Shown piece after piece: positions 41,618-54,149 of a stretch of DNA of 64,000 nt (positions are counted from its first letter, which is position 1; each line of letters starts with the position of its first letter). The translations under genes and the position numbers were made by a program. The notes under the pieces were generated by a model that was not told where the DNA came from, did not search any database, and worked only from the letters and a program-made list of their open reading frames with translations. Where the stretch lies: the NCBI GenBank assembly GCA_033439765.1, contig JAULSN010000001.1, positions 2,418,001 through 2,482,000 on the forward strand. Reading direction: 5' to 3'. The stretch comes from Lasiosphaeria ovina. Lineage: Eukaryota; Ascomycota; Sordariomycetes; Sordariales; Lasiosphaeriaceae.

Positions 41618-42833
41618 ATGGTAAGATGCCGCCCGCCCGCGCGGCCACCGGTAGCGCAACGGATAGAGCAGAGCAGAGCAGAGCAGAGCTGAGCGCGCAA
41701 CACCGCCCTGAATGCTCTCCGAGGTTCCCCATTCGGGCGCTGCTCTCTCTAGCTCCCCCCATAGACAATACGAAAGAAGAAGGAGAAGAGAAAGCTGACC
41801 GCGGTGGTGCACAGACGTCGATAGGCACAGGCTACGATCTCGCCAACTCCATCTTCTCGCCCGACGGCCGCAACTTCCAGGTCGAGTATGCCGTCAAGGC
41901 GGTCGAGAACGGCGGCACGTCCATCGGCATCCGGTGCAAGGACGGCGTCGTGCTGGCCGTCGAGAAGGTCGTCACGTCCAAGCTGCTCAAGCAGGGCGCC
42001 AACAAGCGCATCGCCACCGTGGACAGGCATTTGGGAGTTGTGAGTTTTCCTCTTTCTCGTTCCCTTTTCTCAGGGTTACGGTCTATCGTTATGTCCTCTT
42101 GCTCTATATATGCATTCCCCTTCCGTTACCACTCAACCCTTTCTTTAATACACTTACTAACCAAATCTCCGCCCCCCAGGTATACTCGGGCATGATCCCC
42201 GACGGGCGCCACTTCATAGATCGGGCGCGCGACGAGTCGCGGTCGTGGCGCGACACGTTCAAGACGCCGATGCCGACGGCGGACCTGGCGAGCCGGATGG
42301 GCGGGTACATGCAGGCGTACACGCTGTACCAGTCGGTGCGGCCGTTTGGCATCACGGCGATTGTGGGCGGGTTCGACAGCGAGCTGGAGGCGGCCGTGGA
42401 CGGCGTGGTGGGCGGCGGGCCCAGCGTGGGGGCGGGCGGCAAGGCCGCGGGCAAGAAGTACGGCGGGCCCTTCTTGTACATGATCGAGCCGTCGGGCCTG
42501 TACTGGGGCTACTACGGCGCCGCGACGGGCAAGGGCCGGCAGGCGGCCAAGGCGGAGCTCGAGAAGCTGGACCTGTCGGGCTCGGGCACGCTCAGCCTGC
42601 TCGACGCCGTCAAGGAGGCCGCGCGCATCATCTACGTCGCCCACGACGACAACAAGGACAAGGAGTTTGAGCTCGAGATGAGCTGGATCAGCGGCGCCGA
42701 CGGCCCTACAAAGGGGCTGCACCAGGAGGTGCCCAAGGCTCTGCGCGAGGAGGCCGAGCGGCTGGCCAAGAAGTCGCTCGAGGACGAGGACGACGACGAC
42801 GAAAAGAAGGACGACGACAAGATGCAGGAATAA
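41618..42833 (+). CDS. PRE10: 20S proteasome subunit alpha-7 (PRE10/PSMA3 type)
   Basis: Exons 41618-41620 (the ATG only), 41815-42039 and 42180-42833, giving 293 aa. The N-terminus is the alpha-subunit signature [20 protein letters not shown], followed by [13 protein letters not shown]. Diagnostic alpha-7 features are [44 protein letters not shown] and [10 protein letters not shown]. It forms part of the outer alpha ring that gates the proteasome core. Two oddities: the start codon is alone in its exon, and an extra Gly/Val/Ala-rich stretch of about 26 residues sits between GGFDSE and [11 protein letters not shown] compared with the yeast protein. The acidic Asp/Glu/Lys tail is typical. Intron 1 contains a pentanucleotide GAGCA repeat. 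Confidence 0.95.
41666..41692. repeat. (GAGCA)n repeat in PRE10 intron 1
   Basis: About five GAGCA units directly follow a sequence (GGTAGCGCAACGGATAGAGC) that resembles a tRNA A-box region. Confidence 0.7.
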
Positions 42834-43196
42834 GTTTCCCCGGCACGGGCATTGCAAGCGGGCGCGTCAATTGTATTTGTACCTTCATGGTGGCCAAGGT
42901 CCGGTTTGGCCCGGTGGGAGATAGACTAATTTTCCTCCTTGGCATCGTCCCTCCTGAGAAAGCAGTACCTGCTCCGTGTCTGTCTTGTGTGACTTGACTG
43001 GTTTGACTGACTTGATTGAACTGCCACTTGGTGTTCTAGTTAGATAACGCATCAAAATGCACTTGAGTGGCCAAAAGCAGCTGCCCTTGAGAGTGCATCA
43101 TAACAGTCTTACCGGTTGGTTTGCCCCTTTAGTCTTCCTTTTACTACATTAGAGGGTATTCTATTATTCGCCTGCCTACGGAACTAAGCTAGGAAT

Positions 43197-46100
43197 CTAT
43201 TTCTGGTCCTGCGCCGCCAGGGTACTCACGTGGCTCTGGCACCAGTGGAGCCAGTCGGAGAAGAAGGCCGGCTGGATCTTGACCTGGCCGCGATACCACT
43301 TGAGCTGGGTCTCGGCGTAGAGCTGGAAGACGTCCTGAGTGGCCTTGTCGTCCATCCCGCACAGGACCGACGCCACCGCCAGGCTGGCCGTCGAGACCGC
43401 CCTGGCAAAAGCGTGCGAGGGATCCTTCGGGGCCTCGTCATGGAGTTCCCGGAGCAGCGCCATCATTGCGTCCGCGTCCACCTCGTCGCCCAGCTTGGCG
43501 TGGCTGGCCCTCGCCTTTTTCAGACCCTTGGAGAAGTTGATGAGGATGTCGCAGGCCTTATTGGCAAGGACTTTTGTTGTTGTCGTGCGCACCAGTTGGA
43601 GGAGCGGAAGCAGGATGTCAAAGGCAAGCGGGTTGAGAGCTGCCGCCTCCTTCTTGACAAAGATTGCCAAGAGGTCGAGGACGCGGTGCTTGAAATTAAC
43701 AACCGTGTCCTTGGCATCCCGTTTGTCCTTCTTCTTGCTTGTCGATTTTGCACGCAGCTTGAAGATCTCGGCCAACTTCTCGTCGACGGCCATCATCTCC
43801 GAGTCGCTCATATCCGACTCGGGCTCAGATTCCGCCTCGTTGTCCTTGTCAAGTCGATGACTTTGGAGAACGTCTGCCAAGGCATTGTCGAGGGCCTCGA
43901 GGGCCTCGAGGGCCTCTTGATCCTTGTCTTGCTCTTCCTCCTGCTCTTCTTCCTCGTCCTCCTCGTCCCCTGAGCTCTTGCCGCCGTCTTCCGACCCTGC
44001 TTCCTCGAGATTGACAATCTCTACATCGGAGTCAAGCTCTTCTTCATCGCTTCCACTCTCGCTCCCCCCTTCAGCGTCATGCATATCTTCGTCTTCGGTG
44101 CTGAAGAGAGCCTGCTGGCCCTTGGCGCTCTCATCGGCAGCCAGAGGGTCCGTAAGGAGTTTGAGGGCCTCGGCAGACATGAGGCCCGTGAAGGCCTCGA
44201 ATACCTGCTGCGAGACCTGCCGCATGAGAGACGACGGCCGAGCAACCATGGCCAGCAGAATCTCAACCAGATACTCGGAGATTCCTTCACCGTCCTGGAG
44301 CTTTTCGTCCGCCAGCTTGTCATAGCATTCCTCGAGCTCTTCAAACAAATCCATCACGTCGGGGTCCTGGTTGTAAAACTGCAGAATCCCCACCGAGTGC
44401 AGCAGGGCAAGCGCTCTCCGGGTGCCTCTGGTAGCATCAGTCTCATTTTCAGGGTCAAGCAAGTCCTTGAGTCTCTCGTAGGCTTGCGGGAGAATTGAGC
44501 TAGCCATCTCATCCTCTGGGTCCAGGTCGGTCTCAATTGCTAAAATGGCGTTGCAGAGATGTCCAAAATCTTCGGGCCTCTTTACCAATTTGGCAAATGC
44601 GGACGTAGACTTGGTCCGGAGTGCTTCCTTAATATTTTCGGGTACCGACTTGTTAGAATACGCGAGTTCCGTCAACAGTTGAATCGCGGAGCCCGGAACA
44701 GATTTTTTAGAGTTGCTTTCCTCGTCCGATTCAGACGTTATGCTCGAGAGCCTGTAAAGATAGTTGCCGAGGGCCTGGTAGTATTTGCCCTCGTCAAGGC
44801 CACTCTTGGAGGCGTCCTTTAGCTGCAAGAGCTTGAGGACAGCCTTTATGGTAGCGGGACTGGTTTGCTGAAGGAGCTTGTCCACAGTCTTGGTGTTGGT
44901 TCGCTGGTCAAAGTTGTAGGCACCATGGTTACCAAGAAGCTGCTTGAGGATTGTGGGAAGAAAAGAAGGCTCGTTTTCCGTGGCCGCCTCGATTGCCTTC
45001 AGTGCTTTGAGGGCCGCACGGTGCAGATAACGGTCCTCGACAGAGGCCTGGTTCATCAAGCAAGCCATGAAGTTCTTACTGAAAAGAATTGGTAGAAAAA
45101 AGAGGCAGTTCTGGGCACCTTCAAGCAGTTTCTGGAACATCATAAATCCAGAAAACTTTTGGTTATCTGACGATCCCTTGGAGAAGAAGCCCTCTATAAT
45201 CGTGTTAGTGAGAAAAAGTGCAAGAAAAAACGATTGTCAAGACTAACCATCTACAACTCGGTTCCAGAATTGTTTGAATTGTTCAGCAGCATCAGCCTCG
45301 GCTTGCTTGCCAAGTTTGACGAAGTGAGCAACGATGATATCCCACACAAAATGAAGCCGAGCGGTCCAGTTGGCCGTCTTCTGCTTCTTCCCCGGCTCTT
45401 GGTCGCCAGTCGACTCGCTACCTGTGTCCTTGAGGGCTGCAGGCAGAGCGGAAAGGGACGTGGCAGCCAGGGGGTGTTTCCATGGCTGAGAGGGGACTTG
45501 CATCTCTGGGAACCGGTCCAGGGCTGCGATCCAGATGCCGACGCCTTCTGGCGTCTTGGAGTAGCCGTTTTCGGCCAGGATTTGCAGCGTCTTTTCGGCC
45601 AACTTGCGCTTCATCTGGGATACGGCTTGGGCGACGATGAAGCCGCACTGCGACTTGAGCCAAGACTTCTTTTCGGCAAGCTTCAGGAGCAGGTCCAGGA
45701 CGGCAAACCACCTTGTCTTGTCAGAGTAGAGAATATCGGCGCGGATGAAGCACTCGAGGCCGAACAATTGGCCGAAGAAGTGGTTCCTCTCTTCCTGGCC
45801 GGGAACGCTCCCGCCCGTGTGTGTTTTCTCGACCAAGAGGCCCAAGACCTTGTCAAAAGTCAGGGCCGTGTACTTTGTACCAGCCAGGTCCTTCTCGCCA
45901 AACAGCTGGCCGAGAATCTCCGTCAGGACGAGACTGAAGCCCAGGCGCGAGGCATTCCTCCCACTGGCAAGCCCGCGGAAGAGACGCTTGTCGAGATGCC
46001 GGAGGAGGACCGACTCTGGGACGCCGTCTCCGCCCAGGAGGCCCGAGATAATGGCATCGGCGGCATTGATGCGGTCGGCGATATCCTCGCTTCCCAAGAG

Positions 46101-46274
46101 CTCGTAGAGTTCGAGTTCCCTCCTCCGTTGCTCGACCGTGTGCTGCTCGGTGAAGGGGGACTTGTCGAGGGCCTTGTCCGTTTTGGTCTTGGCCTGGCCG
46201 TTCTTTGATCGTTTCTGCGACGGCTGGATGTCACCGACGGCCTCCTTGTTCGTGCGCTTGCGTTTGCTGCCCAT
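43197..46274 (-). CDS. POL5: POL5 / MYBBP1A-family nucleolar protein
   Basis: Exons 45248-46274 and 43197-45193, with a 54-nt intron (GTTAGT...CACTAAC...ATAG), giving 1007 aa, close to yeast Pol5 (about 1020). The start MGSKRKRTNKEA follows a non-coding lead; the longer open frame to 46367 lacks a better start. The protein is an alpha-helical repeat type: ELYELLGSEDIADRINAADA, LKRLFRGLASGRNASRLGFS-like segment, FIRADILYSDKTRWFAVLD, FFLPILFSKNFMACLMNQAS. A long acidic stretch (DEEDEEEEQEEEQDKDQ) precedes the C-terminal helices (FDILLPLLQLVRTTTTKVLA). Family members act in the nucleolus in rRNA synthesis and large-subunit maturation and, despite the name, have no polymerase activity. It converges with PRE10. 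Confidence 0.93.
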
Positions 46275-47310
46275 TTTGTGGGAAGAAAATAGCTTCGAGG
46301 GTTGCTTGCGATGGAGACGGCCGCGGCTTGGGTTGAATACACAGTACAGCGTCCCGCAAATGCTCAATCAGCCCGCCTGGAAATTTTTAGCGGGTCCGTT
46401 TTCTGCAACGGTTCACCGCTCTGGCCTGCCCGAAAAGCTGGGGAAGCTGCGTGGGCTGGGGAAGCTGCGTGCACGCATAAGGGTAACCCCGCTTATTGCA
46501 CGTCGGGGGTGCTCCTGGATTTGTATGTGTGCAGTACCGGATTAATGCCTGTGTTCCACTGTGTAAGTCGTCAAAATGGCTCGCGAGGCCCGGCATATCA
46601 ATCTCCACGAATGCGATATCATTCCCGACAGAAAAGTGCTTAATGTCTGGCTCAGCCTGGTATCGCCGCGAGCCTGTTCAGCTCAGGCTCATTTGTTAGA
46701 TTTTGATCCCTATGGCTACATTGGGTACCTGCCTTAGGTATTGAAACTCTTACTTGCAGTCAGAAACTTATGATTCACTTCAAATAGTGGTTTGGGAAAC
46801 ATTGTCTTAGACTCACTCGTTTCCTTTCTTGGTATCTACCTTGGTTACTTTGCATCTATGGATATGGCAAGGTTTGCCTGCCGATTCTTTTATTCTTTGG
46901 AGCAGCGCCCGAGAAGATTCTGCCTTCATCTCCACGCAGACTCTCTGGTTTTTCTCTTCCTGGTCCTTGAACTCACATTAAAGCTCGGGGAATTGAATAG
47001 AGCCGTGGTAGGGGTCGGCCTGTCACGGCGTCCATGTTTCTGCGTCGCCATCACCGGTTGGACTCCACTCGCCGATCCCGTTCGCTTCGACAGGGCACAA
47101 TAGCAGGCTACGCCGGATCAGTATCTTCGTCTGAGACGCCGGTCTCCTTGCACGGCAGGATCCGGATGGCAAGAGCAGGCGGGCTGGGAAAGAGAATTTC
47201 AGGTAGTCCAGTGGAGGATCTCAAATTACACAGCACTGATCTCACTGTAGCTCACAGCGCAAACAGCGGTTCCCAGTTCAATCCTTTCAGGCCCCGGCTC
47301 TTCCATGCAT
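46275..47310. other. POL5 upstream region
   Basis: Promoter side of POL5. It includes a short direct repeat (GGGGAAGCTGCGTG, twice, near 46440-46470). No supportable gene. Confidence 0.35.
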
Positions 47311-48700
47311 GTCGGAAATCCTAGACTAGTTGTTCTAGCCGGGTATCAGGGGTAAAACGTTTCCATACCACCATAGCATAGGTGGAGAGCGTATTTGGCT
47401 CTGGAATAGGGGCACAAAGGACGATATCAGGGTGGAAAGATACTAGGTGCACAACGTCTCTGGAAATGTAGAATAATACGAATACTATTACAGTAAACCT
47501 ATCAATATATTTGAGCAATGCAAATATGGGAAAGTTTGTCTGACGCTCTCTGTGAGTGACTCAATTCCAAACCTCCATAGCCTAGGGAAACTCGAACTTC
47601 GAATTCCTCTACGATTCACGACTCAAGAACTCGGGGAAGTGATTTACTCGCAGCGAGTTCTTACACACGGTTTACTGTAACACAGTTATATGTTGACTCT
47701 GGTACTTTAACTACCCTCACTATTTCCGCCTACAACCACTAGTATTGTTTACATCTGCGTCTCTTCTCGCCCTGTTGACGATCTTTTTGGGGAATAATAT
47801 TGAGAAAAGGTTCAGGGGATCATTTATGATAACTGCCGACATCGATATCTGTTTCAGTGTACACACACCCAAGGCAGGTAGTATGACCAAAGAAAAGAAA
47901 CCTGAGAGCGGAATAGTTACCGAACTCCAAATGCAGCAAATCTGCAATACAATCTTCCAGAAGTCATATACCAAACTAAACACTTAACCTCAGTCAATAG
48001 TCTGAATGAAGAGAGCAGATGCAATGTACTAGTTTGTTAAGGAAATAAAAGGGGGTGAATATAGAGTTGAGTTTCTTACCTGTGTTACTTTTCTCTTGTT
48101 ATAACCGCATATCCTCTCTTCATCTTGGTATACGCCATTGACTTGTACTTTATAACTCATATGAGATAAATACTTGCACACCCGCACCTAAACAAGGTCG
48201 TATCATTTTACTAGGTATCTGTCTTGTATACAGAAGCAAACCTAGGTACGATGCCTACCTATATAAAGAACTATTTATCTAAGTAGAAGCGAGTTCTTCG
48301 TTTATTAACGGATCAAAGGTCAGACAATCTTTTACAAGACGCATGCTAGACACATGGCAGTACTTATTTTCTTTCGCCCACTCGAAGAGGGACTCCCACA
48401 GTTAGATTTGTCAGCGAAGTAAATTGTCTTACACCTGTCGTCATGCGCATACTTAAATTGACACAATTAAGCATTTACCGCGGTATAGCAAGAATTGCAT
48501 GACAGTACCTAATTGCTAGCTAACACTGGCTCCAAAGACATGCACATTACGCATTGAGAGATAAGGGGGAATAGGGACCGAGAATAGTAAATAGCAAAGC
48601 CCCCTATTGAATATCGCCACACACAATCAAAAAAAAATCAGGAACCTACACATTTTCCACTCCAGACAAAAAAAAAAGAGTGTGTTATATCCACCGGCAG
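47311..48700. other. AT-rich gene-free block
   Basis: Markedly more AT-rich than its surroundings, with many TA dinucleotides and only short frames. It is consistent with an old RIP-mutated repeat, but I recognise no transposase, reverse transcriptase fragment or terminal repeat. Confidence 0.4.
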
Positions 48701-50080
48701 TCTGGGCCGCGGATGAAGACGCTATCACATCACTGAAGGATGAGGCTGTAAGCTTCCAAGAGTTAGGTAGTCAGACGGATGATTATTTTGCATGCTATGT
48801 AAACAAAGCGGCTTTCCCCCGCGGTTGGTTGGTTCACGTCGACTTGTGCTTGTATCTGTATCAATGCGCCCCCTTTTTTTCTGTTCTCGCAAAAAAACTG
48901 CGCCGGTTAGGATCTGGAGGCCCGTCGGAGTTGCTGGCTTACCAGACTCTTACGATGATGTCCTGCTGGATGGAATGGATGGCCTCGGGTTGTTGTGCCT
49001 CCTCCGCCCCCCTTTTTTTCCTTTTACGCCGCACCGCCCGCCGCGAACTTAGTCCGGTCAGCAGGCAACAGTCAGTCACAAAGAACTCCCTGACAAATAA
49101 AAACAATCGGCGTGTTTATGCTCACAGCTGCGTTGAGAAGGTATCGTCAACAAAGTCTTTTGCAAATAAAAGGTGCAAACTGCGCAGTTGTTCGTGATGC
49201 GAGCTGCCCAAAGACTTTGACATTCAACAACTTCAGGGGGCAGAAGATGCCAAGCCGCTCACCGAGGTGTGGGGAAGATAAGGGTATAAAGACCGAGAGA
49301 AAGATTGAGATCACGTGATTCCGTGTGCCCCCTGCGTGAGAAGGGCTGGTTACCCCGCGCCGCGAACAGGGGGCTGGAGAATGTTTATCTGACACAGGGC
49401 TTGGCGCGTCATTTCTTTTGTTTACTTTTCGCTAACGAATGTCGCGATGCAACACGTGCAACGTGCGTGCGTGCTCTGCTTCTTCTGTGCACACCGCACT
49501 CGGTAAATTCACAGCCCATGTATCCGTAGGGCAGACATCTTCCCCGCCTTGTGCGACATATCTTAAACGTACCGAGCAATGCGCTTTCTTTTTGCTTTGA
49601 TAGTCGGCGTGATCGATCCACGGGCAGGGCCGGGAGGATGCTGCGGCATTTCCTTCTGGAAAGGCTGGCGTGTCTGACCAGAGCTGAACCAAGACTGAGC
49701 TAGAACGGTCGGCGTTTGAAGTGGCCCAGGCGCGGGGTCTAACACCAACGGAGCGGCACGCCGACATATCAATTGCAAGCTGTCATTGGACGGGATTCGC
49801 GAGCTGTGGTGCACTTGGTGGTGTGCTTACACCGAATCTCCTGGGACCATGCGGGTCACCCCTCTCTATCTGCTCTGCTGCTGCGGGTATGTAATAGTAG
49901 CATCATGTCGTGACAGTGAAAGTACCTACCTTGCCTACCTACCTAGCCAGTTCGAGCTGACCAACGGACGATGTGCATGACACTGCGCACTGTCCGTCTT
50001 CAGGGAGGAGCCAAGGGAGACAATTGCGGAGATGCAAGTGCCGTGTAAACAAGGCACTGGCATCCGTCCCAAGAGTGAGC

Positions 50081-50127
50081 AAGAAGAAGAAGAAGAAGAA
50101 GAAGAAGAAGAAGAAGAAGAAGAAGAA
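50081..50127. repeat. (AAG)15 microsatellite
   Basis: An uninterrupted AAG/GAA trinucleotide tract of about 47 bp. Confidence 0.92.
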
Positions 50128-52437
50128 CAGACGGTCTTCTGTCAGTTGTTCGATAACTAGTAGATCTCGATCGCACATTGTCAGCTCCATCACTGAGCTG
50201 GATTGGTACGCAGAATGACGAGAAGCAAGACGCTATCGGGCGATCTTGACCAGCCTCGGGTGACGCGATGCTCGGAGCAGGGGACTGAGTTAGGCAGGCC
50301 CATCCGCCTTATGAAGGATGACGTCTTCGGATTGAAGGATCGGAAACGTGAAACCCCTCTCACCAGCAGGTCCTCTGCTACGTATTCCAGGAAACTCCTC
50401 TAGGGCGGCTGTGCGGCTAGGGAGGCAGGCTGTCAAGAGCTTGGCTGCCAGGTTCAAAGTTCAAAGCTCCAAGCTCCGTATTCTCCGAAAGCTTAGCGAG
50501 CTATATCCCGAAATCGATATTTCCATATCTCGCAGCAGGAGAATACCTGGACGGCGCAAGGATACTGTTTGTGTACACAATGCAAGGGGCACGGCTGGAC
50601 AATACACAGTACACAGTAACCGTCTCGCTGGCGCTTGGGATGGAATAGCCGACTTCAGCTGGCCATTGACCGCCCGGGAAATGTTCGCGCCGAGTTGAAA
50701 TCCGGCTTGAGGATGCTGGACAGGCCATGATGCTTTTTGCCGGCCGAGGACAGGTTTTCTGAGGCCCCGAGCTCTCTCCCCGCTCGCCTGCTGGCACATG
50801 CGAAATATCGCCAAGGGGTACAGCAACAAATGGCCAACCAATGGCCGTGGGGAAGGTCGCGGCTCCAAGGCGCGCGAACCAGGCCGCCGCCTTTCGGACC
50901 CGCATCGAAAGCGGGACGAAAGAGCTCGAGCTCCTCCCCCCTCCTCCCTAGCGATAGTTGCCAGAGCGCCCTCTTCTGCCGATTTTTCCTGGCACAATTC
51001 ACCCGGAAACCTGGACAAAACGATCCATTGTCAATGGGCCAAGGCCGGCTGGCGAGGAACCGACGATCAAAGCGTCATTGCTCTTGGAAGTTTGGAACAG
51101 AAGAGCTGCCGTCCCTGTTCTCTCTACACGTGTGGTATTGAGTGAGTAGTGAACGGATAATGTGTGCTTCTTTTTCCAATGTTGTATTTCCGTGGAGTGC
51201 CCAAGAGCGCCGTTTCATTGGGAATTGCGTTTCTTAGGGCACGGACGAGTATCCAGAACGTTGTGCCGCACGTTTATTGATCTTCCGCTCTCTCTAGTCC
51301 GGGGCGCGTCTGTGCTGAAGGCGCAAACGGCAATACGGCTTGGTGTTAGTATTTTCCCAAGGCTTTGGAAACTTTGAGGTCCGTCGACGGGCTACAACTC
51401 CCGGAATGTGTGGTTTTAACGGCGTCTTACCTGCTGAACTTAGTATTGTTCTCCTATTTCCAGGCTAGCCCAGACTGTGAGATTTGAGACCTCGATCAGC
51501 CGCTGAGCTTGCTTTTGCAGCGGGCGACACGTGGACGAAGCATTCAGCGTAAATGCTAAATTCCACACCTCAATTCGACCTCTTCACCTCTGCCGTCTCT
51601 CTCAGTCCAGGCCCTTGGCCATTCCAGGCGCTCAGTGGCTGGCGGTGGCACCACTCATCTTAAAGCGACCGCGCTTCGGGGTCGTGGGCGCCCTACCAAA
51701 GCCAAAGTCGCACTGAGGTGAGCAGGAGGAGCGCTAAACCGCAGCGCCTCCTTGTCGACTGTCAGCACCTCTCCAGTTCGAGGAGGCTCCGGTGCAACCC
51801 CCGAGCGACAGGCGGCAGCCCATTCGCTGTGATGCGGATTCCGAAACTCGCAGCCAGGGTCGGCAAGGCGTCTCAGCCGCCTTACTGTGTAAGCTCGCCC
51901 AGGCACGCCAGGGCTGGGGGGTAGCCCCACCACGGTCCCACGGTTGCTGAGGCGGCGTGGAACGGGGGCGGGCTCTTTTGGTGGGAACTGTGATGTCCGC
52001 GCCATCGCTGAAACCCGCCTGGATTGACTTTTGGAGCCAAGAAATATCTACCAAGAAGTTGACAAGAGCTCTGGGCTGGTACAGTACCAAGATTGGGTGC
52101 CAGGTAGAGGTCATCAATGTGCTCGCGGTGCCCTTTAATTTATTCCTAAAGCGATCTGAACGCGGGTGCTCTGCCGACCAAGAACCTAATACCCGTCCAT
52201 GTCACCTCAGCACTGAAGCTTTTCCTGGGCAACTAATCGAACCATAACCTTAGGTAACGAGCTTATAGTGCAGTGTTGGAGCCGCTTTCCGTGGAGCATG
52301 GACATGGGATGAAGCGGACAGTGCGTGCACAAAGAATGGGATGACTGGCGAGGTTCGGGAGAGGAGATGCCAGAGGGAATTGACACAGGATCCAGATGTA
52401 AATATGTCCCGAATCGGCCGAGTGGTTCGCAGCCGGA

Positions 52438-52471
52438 CTGTCTGTCTATCTGTCTGTCTATCTGTCTGTCT
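52438..52471. repeat. (CTGT/CTAT)n tetranucleotide repeat
   Basis: Alternating CTGT and CTAT units, about eight in total. Confidence 0.85.
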
Positions 52472-54149
52472 TGTCCTGTGTCCATCGACGATTCGACTTG
52501 GAGCTTAGCTCGTCCCACACAAGCCCAGAGCACCCGATGCTGTCCTCCGTCGTTCTTCGATCGAACTCACCGCCCTCGGCGTCACCATGTCTTTGGCCTG
52601 GCAACGACCGACCTGTTGAACAGGCAGGCCGCTGGCAGCTGCACCCGCTGGGCTGCATTCATTGATTGCTTGCTTGCATGTTGCCCTGGAAGGGCGAAGG
52701 GCGGCACGGTTTGGCCCACTATCGCAGCCACAATCGAGGGAAGACATCAGACCTGGCCCAAAAAGGGCAGTTGTGTGAGGTGAGAAAGAGCTTGAGGTAC
52801 CTCAGCCCGGCCCTCGCGTGTTAGACTGTACCTTGGACCGCTGCGTGGTGTGGGCGGCGCAGATGTAGCTTTGTCCCAATAGGCGTTGCGCCTAAGTCGC
52901 ACGCCAGCGCTTAGCGGCGTGGGGTGCTGGAACCGTGCAAGTGCAGCAGCCTCCCTGGATGTGTGAGTGGGCGAATGGAGGTGGTGGAGCAGGGAAGCTG
53001 CTCCAGCGCTCCACTCTTTCCAAAAGCGAGCGAAGCTCTCCGACCAGCAGGGGGGCCCCGCTGCTCCAGCGCCTCTCTCGACCAAGCAACCGCGACGAAT
53101 CGCCCCTGACAACCCGTGAAGAAAGCAACTTGCTGGTTTGGGCTTCCCTGTCGACGCCGTGCATCAGGCCGGCGTGGGAAAAATCCTTCTTAACCACCAC
53201 GCACCCGCGCCAGGTGCAACCTCTTCTGCGTTTCTTGATAGCGACCGCCGAGTTGGGATAGGTAAGCATCGTGACTACGGCCGCTTTCTCTGGCCCCGAG
53301 CTCTGTTCTCCAGCGTGCACTTCATCGCCTATCCATCCCTTTGGAGGTGTCGTGTGCCCTGGAGTTCGAGAGGAAGACATCTAGCTTTCACGCCAGACGT
53401 TCTTCGGTCCGACGCGCGCCAACACCCGACGCTGCACCTCAGCTCGGCAGCACTTTGGCAGCTTCCGTCCGGCTCTCTCTCTACACGGCGAATTGGTGCC
53501 GTAGCCAGGAAAGTGGCAGCTTGGGCCAGCTGCAGTCGAGGTTGGGACAGAACAACCTAACCTACCAACCGACGTCGGTTCGCGTCCTTTTCGTCCCATC
53601 ATTCGGAAAGTGCTCGCGTTCTACGGATGCTGTTCAGGAACAACCCTCACTCCGGCCTCTAACTCCCTTGGTTTTTGACGACCAAGACGATCCCACACTC
53701 TGTTCTTGGAGGTTCCTGACAGGTTGCGCCCACACGGACCCCGCCATCACATCTTCCAGTCCTGGTTTTGCCAGCCGCACACCGCAGACCGCCCTGCCGT
53801 TGCACGGGACGACCGACCAAAAATCCTGCTAAGCTTGGTCCTAGAAATCGACTGCCACAATTGAGCATCCTCACCTCTCGACAGGTCCCAATTGAGGTGG
53901 CAATCGCTAGTGATTGATGCTCGACCGAGCACAGGTGCATCGACACGCTGCAGCAGCTTCGACCTTGCTGTGACGGCTAAGGCAGCCTCAAACTCTCGGA
54001 CGCCCTCCACTCGTTGCACGCACGCACCAGCCGTTGTCGCCCGCCGTTGACTTATACGCACGTCCCAATTGAGTCCTCGTCCAACCACGTCTTTACATGC
54101 AGCATCTGCCGCACGCTCGCTGAGTCTTGGGTCTTTGGGAATCTCGATC

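Larger units (their letters stand above)
48701..54149. other. Long gene-poor region upstream of CDC25
   Basis: GC content returns to normal, yet no frame on either strand shows motifs, a signal peptide or splice-supported structure. The last 1-2 kb may be a long 5' leader or promoter for CDC25, as is common for fungal cell-cycle regulators. Confidence 0.35.

Noticed and set aside
47311..48700. Named transposable element
   Set aside because: AT-rich, but no reverse transcriptase, transposase, LTR or terminal inverted repeat could be read.
50461..51018. Minus-strand ORF of 185 codons with hydrophobic parts
   Set aside because: Three overlapping frames of similar length exist here on both strands; nothing favours this one.
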